Below, piece after piece: positions 1 to 5,715 of a DNA stretch of 5,715 bases. Positions within the stretch are counted from its first letter, which is position 1, and every line of letters begins with the position of its first letter. Below the pieces are notes generated by a model, which did no database searches, had not been told where the DNA came from, and saw only the letters and a program-made list of their open reading frames with translations. A program made the translations under genes and the position numbers. This stretch comes from an uncultured Planctomycetaceae bacterium (GTDB lineage Bacteria; Planctomycetota; Planctomycetia; Pirellulales; Pirellulaceae): the NCBI GenBank assembly GCA_937967755.1, contig CALBTA010000155.1:1-5715 (forward strand). Direction: 5' to 3'.

Positions 1-759
1 CCCGAGATGGCGCGGCGGATTTTACCGGGACAGTCCCTGATGGTGCGGGTTAGTGGTTGTGCCGACCCGCTGATAGGGCGGCAGCTGGCCATGCACGATG
101 CGATCGCCACCGACGCTGGAGAGCCGACTTCAATCGACGTGGTCTACATCGTGAAGGGGAAGTTCACCACCAGGGCGGCGGTGCTCCAACCGGGGCAACA
201 GGTTGATGTCTGGGGGCCGCTGGGCAACGGGTTCGCCCCTTGTGCTGCAAAACATTTGATCATCGTCGCCGGCGGAATTGGGTATACGCCGTTCGTGGCG
301 GTCGCGCGCGAAGCTTCGGGCCGAAAGCAGTTTGGCGACCCGCCGCGCGACGTTTCCCGCGCGGAAAAAGTGACGGTCTGTTACGGCGCGCGGTCGGCCG
401 GTTATTTGGTCGGCATCGAACACTTCGCTGGCGCCGGGGCGGAAGTCCGTGTCAGCACCGACGACGGCACCCGCGGGCACCACGGGCTGGTGACCGATTT
501 GCTGCAGGAGACGCTAAACGAAGCTGATAGCGATACGGAAATTCTTTGCTGCGGTCCCGAGCCGATGATGGAAGCGGTCGCCGAAATCGCCGCACAGCGC
601 GGCACCGCCTGCCAGCTTTCCCTGGAAACCCCAATGGCCTGCGGCATCGGCATTTGCTTCAGTTGCGTCGCCAAAGTCCGCGAAGAAACCGGCGGGTGGG
701 ACTACAAACGAACCTGCGTCGACGGCCCGGTATTCCCCGCGGAGCAAATCGTATGGTGA
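1..759 (+). CDS. pyrK: Dihydroorotate dehydrogenase B, electron-transfer subunit PyrK (5' end outside window)
   Basis: PyrK carries electrons from the FMN of the catalytic subunit PyrD, through a [2Fe-2S] cluster and FAD, to NAD+ during oxidation of dihydroorotate to orotate in the cytosol. Numbering the ATG at 7 as residue 1, the visible protein has the end of the FAD-binding barrel (PGQ at 7-9, D-P-L-I-G-R at 20-25), the NAD/FAD-binding motif GGIGYTP at 89-95, and a C-terminal cluster motif C212-x4-C217-x2-C220 with the fourth cysteine at C237, followed by DGPVF. This cysteine pattern separates PyrK from generic ferredoxin reductases. The frame is open to the left edge, and about 30 N-terminal residues usual for the family are missing, so the ATG at 7 is probably internal rather than the start. 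The flavin-site arginine is followed by Q26 where I expect proline (R-P). PyrD is not in the window. Family assignment is firm; the start is unknown. Confidence 0.93.
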   Translation, partial: PEMARRILPGQSLMVRVSGCADPLIGRQLAMHDAIATDAGEPTSIDVVYIVKGKFTTRAAVLQPGQQVDVWGPLGNGFAPCAAKHLIIVAGGIGYTPFVAVAREASGRKQFGDPPRDVSRAEKVTVCYGARSAGYLVGIEHFAGAGAEVRVSTDDGTRGHHGLVTDLLQETLNEADSDTEILCCGPEPMMEAVAEIAAQRGTACQLSLETPMACGIGICFSCVAKVREETGGWDYKRTCVDGPVFPAEQIVW

Positions 760-763
760 CGCC

Positions 764-790
764 GTGGAACAAGTCTCCAGACTTGTTCGA
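764..790 (+). repeat. Left terminal palindrome, possible weak terminator of pyrK
   Basis: The arms gaacaagtct (767-776) and agacttgttc (779-788) are perfect reverse complements around a CC centre, so the RNA can form a stem of about 8 pairs with a small loop. It starts 5 nt after the pyrK stop codon. On the + strand it is followed by the T-rich run gtttctttgtt (791-801), which fits a weak intrinsic terminator. The stem is AT-rich and the T tract is interrupted, so termination is only plausible. Confidence 0.6.
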
Positions 791-824
791 GTTTCTTTGT
801 TGCCCGCGAATTACACCGCTGGCT

Positions 825-916
825 GCTGTCGCCCCTATCGGGGCTTAGTTCGTTTGCGTCGCGTTGTCCGTGGGCTGACGCCCACGGCTATGCGCTGTCG
901 GGCCTTCGCCCCTAAT
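825..916. repeat. Two direct copies of a GCTGTCG-hairpin unit
   Basis: The 7-mer gctgtcg occurs at 825-831 and again at 894-900. Each copy runs into a short GC hairpin: gcccc-tatc-ggggc at 831-844, and gggc-cttc-gccc at 900-911. Each hairpin is followed shortly by a ta-containing trinucleotide (tta, taa). The similar layout suggests two members of one short dispersed repeat type; the hairpin bodies themselves differ in sequence. Confidence 0.45.
868..887. repeat. 8-bp GC-rich hairpin
   Basis: The arms ccgtgggc (868-875) and gcccacgg (880-887) are perfect reverse complements with a tgac loop. It is the most stable-looking hairpin in the island and sits between the two GCTGTCG units. From memory, this sequence recurs between genes in planctomycetes; I cannot verify that here. 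Confidence 0.55.
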
Positions 917-917
917 C

Positions 918-934
918 GCGTAGCTTCGCTACGC
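918..934. repeat. 7-bp hairpin in the intergenic island
   Basis: The arms gcgtagc (918-924) and gctacgc (928-934) are perfect reverse complements around ttc. No T tract follows. It is one of the separate small stem-loops packed between the terminal inverted repeats. Confidence 0.5.
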
Positions 935-961
935 ACTAGCCGCTACAGCAATTTGCACGCT

Positions 962-977
962 ACCCGGTGCTACGGGT
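962..977. repeat. 5-bp hairpin in the intergenic island
   Basis: The arms acccg (962-966) and cgggt (973-977) pair across a 6-nt loop. It is short and could be chance alone, but it continues the run of hairpins across the island. Confidence 0.3.
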
Positions 978-1013
978 TTGTTCCAATCCGCAAAATTCGC
1001 GGGCAAAGTTTGT

Positions 1014-1040
1014 TCGAACAAGTCTGGAGACTTGTTCCAC
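1014..1040 (-). repeat. Right terminal palindrome, overlapping the ccsA stop codon
   Basis: This is the exact reverse complement of the left terminal palindrome: arms 1016-1025 and 1028-1037 around a GG centre. Read on the minus strand it begins directly at the ccsA stop: the last base of TAG (position 1040) is the first base of the repeat. Each convergent gene therefore runs into the same 27-nt palindrome in the same relative orientation just after its end. No strong T tract follows on the minus strand, so RNA protection or a structural role is as likely as termination. Confidence 0.6.
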
Positions 1041-4000
1041 TACTCGCTCGGCGCAACCTTGGCCGGGAAGACTTCGGCTACTTCCGGCGTGTGTTCGACG
1101 GGGGCGTAGGCGGCGCGGGTTTCGTAACTGTAGCGAATCGACGCGGCGATCAGGTAAATGATGTTCAGCCCGATGAACCCAAACACGTACGCTTGCCCGC
1201 CGGAGCCGCTGCCGTAGCTGTGCAGGCCGGCGGTTCCATCGGGCGAGATCATCGGCAGGATGAAATTCACGCCGTACCAACTTCCGGCAATCATGATCGC
1301 CCCAATCACCGTGCCCGCAGTCATGCCGAAGTTATTGAACCACCCGGCGAAGCGGCCATGCAGAATGGCCAGGTAAACCAGCGTCGAAATCAGCGCCCAA
1401 ACTTCCTTCGGGTCCCAGCCCCAAAACCGGCCCCAGGAAACATCGGCCCACAGTCCGCCCAAAATCGTTCCGGCTGCCAACAACAGCACGGCGATTTGCA
1501 CCGCCCGGTAAGAGTAATTCGCCAGCGTGGCGCACTGCTCCGGCGGTTGCCGCCCCAGGCGAAGCTGTGCTTTTTCCCCGCGGGCGGGCTGCATTCCTTT
1601 GGGCACGTTCGCCGCGACGACCGGGGCGCGGTACTTGCCGAACAGGTAATAGGTCAAACCGATCAGGCCCATCCCCCAAGCCAGCAGGCCAGCCCCGTAG
1701 CTGGCGACGATGGTCAGCACGTGAATCGTCAGCCAAAAGTTGCTTCGCAGGACCGGCTGCAGCGGGCGGAAATTTTCATCGAGGATTGTCGGCGCGAACG
1801 CCACGATCATGAAGAAAAACCCGGCCACGGCCGCTCCTGCGATGCCGAAGACTTTGCGGCTGTGGACCAGCGACAACATTTCACCGAAGCTGTTTCTGCC
1901 GCCGCCGCGCACCCAACTGAGCGGCACGGTCACAAAGCTGGCCAGCGCGGCCAGCAGTATCCGCGGCAGGAACCAAACGATCCCCAACAGGCAAAGCAAG
2001 TTCACCACGTAAACCCCGTAGACGTTCAGCATGTCGCTGATGCTGGAGTGGTTGACCGCATCGGTATTGGGCAGCAGGTAAAAGATGGTGCGGTTGCCGT
2101 CGGCGTATGGCACGCGGGCCAGTTGATAGAAGACAAACGCCATCAACAACGCCCGGCCGAGGGTCGCCAGCGCGCCGAAGACCGTCCACCCCAGCGGGTC
2201 GAGCAACTGCTTGCGGCGCTCGTCCAGCCGCGTTGCTTCCCACGTTCCGGGTATGGCGACCAGCCGCCAGGCGTCTTTGATTCCCGCCGACAGAATCGGC
2301 AACAACAAGAACCACAACGCCAGCACGGCAACCACCCACGGCACGAAGATGACCGTTTCAAACATGTTGGTCACCGGTGCCCATTGGGTGACTAGGATGC
2401 GCAGGTAGAACCCGTAGCCCGTCCACAGCACCGCGAACGACAGCAGGCCGACGCCCGTCCAGAACGCCCCCTTGCGCATCACCCCAAACGCCAGCCCGAA
2501 GGCCATCACGCTGAGCAGGCAAACCACCCACGACCAGCGGAACGGCTTCACGCGGTTGTATTTCAGTTCGGCGTCCAGGCGGTCGGGCGCGGGGTATTGG
2601 GTGTAGGCGAGCATCTGCTCGTCGTGGTCTTTCTTGGCCAGTTGCGCTTCGACCAACGCGACACGGTCAGGCTCGACCCCTTCGCCGAGGTTGCGCAGGG
2701 CCTTGGCTAACTGCTCGGAAGCGGCGTGCACACGCTGCGGGCGATCTTCGTTTTCGCGATCGGTGTAAGCTTTCGCCAGTTCGCTCCAGGCGGCGCGGAC
2801 GTTTTTCACGTCGCCCCGGTCGTAGTTCTGCTCCGGCCAGCCTTCTCCGTACAGCAATTCGTCGCTGCCGTGCAGCACCGCGGGCAACGCCAGCCAGGGT
2901 TGGACTGATTTTTTGGTGTCGCGTTGTTTCTTCAGGGCTTCGGCGTTGAGGGCTGGCGTGACGTAGACCCCCGCGCCGTAACGGAACTCGCCGCTGGCAC
3001 TGAACTGGCCGCCGTTGTCGTACAGCGACAGGTGCATGTCTTGCCCGATAAGCGAAAGTTTCTGGGCCTTCTTCGCCAGTTCGTCGAACAGCGGCCGCAA
3101 AGTTTCGGCCTGGGCCTCGTTCATGTTGCCTTCGTCGAAGACCTTGTCCTTCTCGCGATCCAGCACTTCGTGCAGCCGCAGCGCCGCCAGGCGGAAATTG
3201 ACGACCGCCGCTTCGACTTCCTCCAGCATCAGCGGCTCGTCGTCGTAATCCTCCGGCATCTCGCCCATCGCCGGGGCGGGCGGGCGCATGCGGTCTTGCA
3301 ACTGCTGCAACTGCCCCATCGCGTGCAGGGCCATCTGCGAGGTGTCGGCAATCTCCGATTTCAAACCGTGCCTCTGTTGCAGTTCGATGAATTGCCGCAG
3401 CGAATCGAGCATCGACTGGTTCTTCGTCTCGTTGGGCGTCATCAAGACGTCCATCGCGAAGCGGAGGTGGATCAACAGTTCGTCACGGCTGCCCGGCATC
3501 ATCACAGGCGAATGTTTCAGCGGCAGCCGCGGGTCGTGCGTCAACTTGCGGAAGACGCGGTAGCGATCGAGCATCTCGCGAACTTGCTTGTCGGTTTCGT
3601 TCGGCTCGAATTCGAGATCGGCCGAACGCTTCGCCGCCATGCGGTCGTTGAAGTCTTCCAAATAGAATTGCAAATCTTCCGACTCGGCGATCTGGCGGGG
3701 CGAGACGAATTTGCGATGCACGCCGCCTTCGGTGATGGACGACACGCCCAGCACTTTGTGCAGGTCTTTGTGCTCGCACAAAATGAACGGCACGTCCTCC
3801 CACTTTTCCTGTTCGACCAGCCAGGAAAGCAGCATTTCGTGCGTAGAAATCTTCCCGGTGGTACCGCGGGGGAACATCTCCAGCGCCGGCCAGAGTTCTT
3901 CGTTGGTCTTCAGTTCTTCCTGCGTGTAGTACCCCTCCATCGAAATCTTCACGCCCGAGCCGTTGTTGCAAACGGTCTCGCCCACCACTTTGGCGAGCGT

Positions 4001-4198
4001 ATCGAGCGGCATCACACGGCCGTGATGGTAAGCCGGGATCTCACGCCACGGCTGCAAATCCGCCTTGCCAACCGGAGTGACGTCACTGAGGGCCGGTTCT
4101 TCGGTTTCGCTGGAATCATCAGCGAGTGTTGGGAGGGTGAAGCAAATGCATAGCATCAGCGCGAACGCGTGACGAAAAGAAATTTTCCCGATCCACAT
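1040..4198 (-). CDS. ccsA: Cytochrome c biogenesis protein CcsA with large N-terminal periplasmic region
   Basis: CcsA is the heme-handling half of the System II (CcsBA) cytochrome c synthase; it holds heme at the outer membrane face for attachment to apocytochrome c CxxCH motifs. From the ATG at 4198 (1052 residues) there is a signal peptide (hydrophobic 11-25, likely cut after TLA26), a soluble region to about 550 with G60-R-V-M-P-L-D-T67 near its start, then a polytopic membrane domain from about 555. CcsA marks are P608-V-T-N-M-F-E614, a periplasmic histidine H826, the tryptophan-rich heme motif W917-x4-W-x3-W-G-W-D929, H947 at the end of the next helix, and GLHSYG with H993. Histidine order and spacing fit the axial heme ligands of the family. 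Plain CcsA proteins have roughly 320-350 residues, so this one is about three times as long. An in-frame ATG at 4324 would add 42 residues encoded by a palindromic repeat and bury the signal peptide, so I prefer 4198. However, 4324 has the better Shine-Dalgarno (GAGG, 7-nt spacing) and overlaps the upstream stop as ATGA. Confidence 0.92.
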   Translation of the reverse strand: MWIGKISFRHAFALMLCICFTLPTLADDSSETEEPALSDVTPVGKADLQPWREIPAYHHGRVMPLDTLAKVVGETVCNNGSGVKISMEGYYTQEELKTNEELWPALEMFPRGTTGKISTHEMLLSWLVEQEKWEDVPFILCEHKDLHKVLGVSSITEGGVHRKFVSPRQIAESEDLQFYLEDFNDRMAAKRSADLEFEPNETDKQVREMLDRYRVFRKLTHDPRLPLKHSPVMMPGSRDELLIHLRFAMDVLMTPNETKNQSMLDSLRQFIELQQRHGLKSEIADTSQMALHAMGQLQQLQDRMRPPAPAMGEMPEDYDDEPLMLEEVEAAVVNFRLAALRLHEVLDREKDKVFDEGNMNEAQAETLRPLFDELAKKAQKLSLIGQDMHLSLYDNGGQFSASGEFRYGAGVYVTPALNAEALKKQRDTKKSVQPWLALPAVLHGSDELLYGEGWPEQNYDRGDVKNVRAAWSELAKAYTDRENEDRPQRVHAASEQLAKALRNLGEGVEPDRVALVEAQLAKKDHDEQMLAYTQYPAPDRLDAELKYNRVKPFRWSWVVCLLSVMAFGLAFGVMRKGAFWTGVGLLSFAVLWTGYGFYLRILVTQWAPVTNMFETVIFVPWVVAVLALWFLLLPILSAGIKDAWRLVAIPGTWEATRLDERRKQLLDPLGWTVFGALATLGRALLMAFVFYQLARVPYADGNRTIFYLLPNTDAVNHSSISDMLNVYGVYVVNLLCLLGIVWFLPRILLAALASFVTVPLSWVRGGGRNSFGEMLSLVHSRKVFGIAGAAVAGFFFMIVAFAPTILDENFRPLQPVLRSNFWLTIHVLTIVASYGAGLLAWGMGLIGLTYYLFGKYRAPVVAANVPKGMQPARGEKAQLRLGRQPPEQCATLANYSYRAVQIAVLLLAAGTILGGLWADVSWGRFWGWDPKEVWALISTLVYLAILHGRFAGWFNNFGMTAGTVIGAIMIAGSWYGVNFILPMISPDGTAGLHSYGSGSGGQAYVFGFIGLNIIYLIAASIRYSYETRAAYAPVEHTPEVAEVFPAKVAPSE

Positions 4199-4211
4199 TG
4201 CTCTCGCCCCC
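4199..4211 (-). promoter_or_regulatory. ccsA: Weak ribosome binding site for the preferred ccsA start
   Basis: On the minus strand the bases just before the ATG at 4198 read gggggcgagagca. The purine-rich GAGAG lies very close to the start codon and is only a weak Shine-Dalgarno match. The competing start at 4324 has GAGG at 4332-4335 with good spacing. The ribosome-site evidence therefore points the other way from the signal-peptide evidence, and the start remains uncertain. Confidence 0.3.
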
Positions 4212-4213
4212 AA

Positions 4214-4292
4214 TGTAGAACAATTGTCCTCAATTGTTCTGGTGTTCACGTTCATCCGCGGCGCAAGGAACAATTGGGACAATTGTTCTACA
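4214..4292. repeat. Paired inverted palindromes between resB and ccsA
   Basis: Two copies of a palindrome face each other. The left copy has arms agaacaattg (4217-4226) and caattgttct (4231-4240) around tcct. The right copy has gaacaattg (4268-4276) and caattgttc (4280-4288) around gga. The whole left unit (4214-4239) is the reverse complement of the whole right unit (4268-4292) apart from one inserted base, with about 28 bp between them. The RNA could form two small hairpins or one long stem. It has the same plan as the pair at 764-1040 (GAACAA...TTGTTC palindromes in inverted pairs) but a different centre. It lies in the resB-ccsA spacer if ccsA starts at 4198. Confidence 0.7.
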
Positions 4293-4320
4293 CTGGCGCT
4301 CCGCTGCGATTGACGTTTAC

Positions 4321-5715
4321 TCATGTCACTACCTCGGCATCGATCACCTCGCCCGATTTTTCCTTCGAACGCTGGCGACCGTTTTCGCTGGGTTGGTTGT
4401 TGGAATTCTCTGCCCGGCTACCCGCGGTTCGCCGCTGCGTGCGCTCGGGCGAATCGGGTCGGCGGAAGAAATAGGCCCGCATGTAAAACATCGTGGTGAT
4501 CCCCAGCACGACAATCAGGCAACCGGTGTTGCGAATGAAACGCCCGGGATCGTAGTTGACCGTCAGTACCGAAAGATAGACAGCGTCGGCATCGACCCCC
4601 TCGGGCACGAAGTGGTGATACTCCTGGGTTCCTTCTTCGTACGGGCCGTCGAAACTTTCCTGGAAAATCCGGTACGACTGGTTGTTATACGGGTTGGCGT
4701 ACTCAACCGGCGCGTTCATGGTGATCCAGACGTTGTGCTTCAGAGTCGCCTCTTGCGTCCAAATTAACCGCTCGCCCAACTCGGTCAGCATCAGGCTCCG
4801 CGGGGCATCAATCCGCACGCCGGCGAACACCTCCGCGTCGTCGCCGGCGAGGTCGGCGGTCCAAATCCGGTGCCGCTCGTCGCTGGGGTTGTCGGTTTCG
4901 ATGTCGATATCTTCGTCTTCGCTCAAGTCGGTCCAATAGATCCGCCCCGCCTTGGCATCCACGGCGATGCTGTCGGGCGTTTGGCCGGTGCCGATGGGAA
5001 GTTTGCGAACGCCGGACCCGTCGAACTTGGCGACGCGGATGAACCCGCCGCTCGGCTCGGTCCAGTAAACTTTCTCGGCGGAAGGATCGACCGCAATCGA
5101 CGACGGCACCCCGTAACCCTTGGTCAGAATATCATCCTGCTGTCGCGCTCCGTCGTAACCCACCCGCCCGATGCCGCCCGGGCGGTCGTCAGCGCCCGCT
5201 TCGCTGCGCCCCGGCGGGTTGCGGTAACTGAAGTAGATGGTTTCAGTCGCTCTGTCGAGCGCCAGATCGGTCGGTTTCACTTGCAGCGCGGCGAGGGTGG
5301 TTTCATCCGATCCGTCCAAGTTCGCCCGGCGAATGCGGGCCTGCCCGCCGCTGCGCGTGGGAATGTATTCGGCCCAGAACAGATTCTCGCCATCGATTTC
5401 GAACGCCACCGGATCAATCGGCACGTGCGCTCCGCCGACAATCGTCTCGGGCAGCGCTTCGTCGTTGCCCAGTTCGATCCGCTGAATCATCCGCCGATCA
5501 CCCGTCAGCCAATAAAGGTGCTTGCCATCGGCGGTAATTTGCGCGGCGGCGGCGCTGAAGGCATCGTCATGCGAAAGGACCAGCGGGAATTCAACTTGCT
5601 GGATCTGCTTCCCGTCGAAACTGGCGGTGACGATTTTGCGATCGACGTTCCGCGCCAGGTAATCAACCGTACTACTGTAATGCGAAGGCTGGCTAGTGCC
5701 GGGGTCCAAGCGGCG
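4321..5715 (-). CDS. resB: ResB/CcsB-type cytochrome c biogenesis protein with beta-propeller insert (5' end outside window)
   Basis: ResB (CcsB) is the partner of CcsA in System II: usually three N-terminal helices, a large periplasmic domain that handles apocytochrome, and a last helix. The window shows only the C-terminal part, 464 residues (first visible codon = 1). ResB-like sequence is seen at 4-24 (D-P-G-T-S-Q-P-S-H-Y-S-S), then after a propeller at 330-352 (W-I-T-M-N-A-P-V-E-Y then S-Y-R-I-F-Q-E-S-F, matching the family's N-x-P-L/V and YQ-S-Y/F pattern), then Y-D-P-G-R at 4540-4554, and a membrane helix at about 4465-4524. A charged, low-complexity tail of about 45 residues follows. 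The frame is open to the right edge; the TTG at 5709 could be read as a start, but no signal peptide or helix follows it, so the gene almost surely begins outside. The stop overlaps a possible ccsA ATG (ATGA, 4321-4324), consistent with one operon. The ResB call rests on short C-terminal motifs plus the ccsA neighbour; an unrelated membrane-anchored YWTD protein is the alternative. Confidence 0.8.
   Translation of the reverse strand, partial: RRLDPGTSQPSHYSSTVDYLARNVDRKIVTASFDGKQIQQVEFPLVLSHDDAFSAAAAQITADGKHLYWLTGDRRMIQRIELGNDEALPETIVGGAHVPIDPVAFEIDGENLFWAEYIPTRSGGQARIRRANLDGSDETTLAALQVKPTDLALDRATETIYFSYRNPPGRSEAGADDRPGGIGRVGYDGARQQDDILTKGYGVPSSIAVDPSAEKVYWTEPSGGFIRVAKFDGSGVRKLPIGTGQTPDSIAVDAKAGRIYWTDLSEDEDIDIETDNPSDERHRIWTADLAGDDAEVFAGVRIDAPRSLMLTELGERLIWTQEATLKHNVWITMNAPVEYANPYNNQSYRIFQESFDGPYEEGTQEYHHFVPEGVDADAVYLSVLTVNYDPGRFIRNTGCLIVVLGITTMFYMRAYFFRRPDSPERTQRRTAGSRAENSNNQPSENGRQRSKEKSGEVIDAEVVT
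4753..5640 (-). other. Six-bladed YWTD-type beta-propeller domain inside the ResB-like protein
   Basis: Visible residues 26-321 contain six repeats of the LDL-receptor class B layout. The YWTD-position strands are YWLT (68), FWAE (113), YFSY (161), YWTE (217; 5056-5067), YWTD (260; 4927-4938) and IWTQ (318), spaced 43-58 residues apart. Each has a following F/L-D-G-like turn (FDG, ELGN, LDG, YDG, FDG, LAG) and a P-x-x-I/L-A-V-D-like strand. The first unit begins at the FDG strand and the last ends at the YWTD strand, so the N- and C-terminal parts complete one blade between them. That is the usual closure of a full propeller and places its two ends side by side. Role unknown; such propellers mostly bind proteins or ligands. 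Confidence 0.8.

Larger units (their letters stand above)
764..1040. repeat. Hairpin-rich intergenic island bounded by 27-bp inverted repeats
   Basis: This stretch fills the gap between the convergent pyrK and ccsA genes. Its outer 27 bp (764-790 and 1014-1040) are exact reverse complements. The similarity resumes further in, with 12 more matching bases (801-812 against 994-1005). Between them lie several unrelated short hairpins listed separately. I see no transposase, no credible coding sequence on either strand and no clear target-site duplication (left flank gacgcc, right flank tactcg). It resembles a MITE-like or REP/BIME-like composite. Its position tail to tail between two genes suggests a role in transcription termination or mRNA 3'-end protection, but that is inference. 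Confidence 0.7.

Noticed and set aside
764..1040. CRISPR array
   Set aside because: There are only two copies of the long repeat, in inverted rather than direct orientation, with no regular spacers and no cas genes.
764..1040. Insertion sequence or remnant of one
   Set aside because: Terminal inverted repeats are present, but there is no transposase fragment in any frame and no target duplication. It is kept as a repeat island rather than called a mobile element.
764..2395. Open frame of 543 codons on the + strand, running out of the intergenic island across the 3' part of ccsA
   Set aside because: It is antisense to the clearly recognisable CcsA membrane domain. Its product is rich in Gln, Arg and His with no domain or membrane pattern, as expected from the opposite strand of GC-rich coding DNA, and its start lies inside the left palindrome.
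2924..4153. Open frame of 409 codons on the + strand, opposite the N-terminal half of ccsA
   Set aside because: It is a mirror of the ccsA codon pattern (rich in His, Gln, Arg, Val and Phe), with no family motif and no credible ribosome site. The opposite strand carries the real gene.
4199..4320. Riboswitch or other known RNA regulator upstream of ccsA
   Set aside because: The spacer is almost fully accounted for by the paired palindromes. I recognise no conserved riboswitch core, and resB is probably co-transcribed through it.
4321..4465. Separate small gene in the low-complexity tail of the ResB-like protein
   Set aside because: The segment is in frame with the upstream membrane helix and shows no start, ribosome site or domain of its own. 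It reads as a charged C-terminal tail.
5707..5709. TTG as the true start of a stand-alone 462-residue YWTD protein
   Set aside because: The frame stays open to the window edge, no signal peptide or membrane helix follows the TTG, and the residues just after it resemble the interior of a ResB periplasmic domain. A propeller with a C-terminal anchor but no export signal would make little sense.

Overview
The window is GC-rich and densely coding. It looks like chromosomal DNA from a member of the Planctomycetota, probably a Pirellulales-like lineage. That assignment rests on gene style (a very long CcsA with a large N-terminal periplasmic region, next to a ResB-type protein) and on hairpin-rich intergenic repeats of a kind I associate with those genomes. 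It is an inference from memory, not a database match.

Layout from left to right. Positions 1-759 (+) hold the 3' part of pyrK, the electron-transfer subunit of NAD-dependent dihydroorotate dehydrogenase (pyrimidine synthesis); its start lies outside the window. Positions 760-1039 are a non-coding island bounded by two perfect 27-bp inverted repeats, each itself a palindrome, with at least five smaller hairpins between them. Positions 1040-4198 (-) hold ccsA, a 1052-residue cytochrome c heme-ligation membrane protein (System II); an alternative start at 4324 exists. Positions 4199-4320 form a short spacer with a second pair of inverted palindromes of similar design. Positions 4321-5715 (-) hold the C-terminal part of a ResB/CcsB-type protein that continues beyond the right edge.

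How the genes work together. resB and ccsA read in the same direction, resB first, and encode the two halves of the System II (CcsBA) machine, which moves heme across the membrane and attaches it to apocytochrome c. pyrK is convergent and functionally unrelated; it meets ccsA tail to tail across the repeat island.

The most striking observation is in the ResB-like protein. Its periplasmic domain appears to be split by a complete, circularly closed six-bladed YWTD-type (LDL-receptor class B-like) beta-propeller of about 295 residues. ResB-like sequence resumes after it and ends with the final membrane helix. I know of no described role for such a propeller in cytochrome c maturation.
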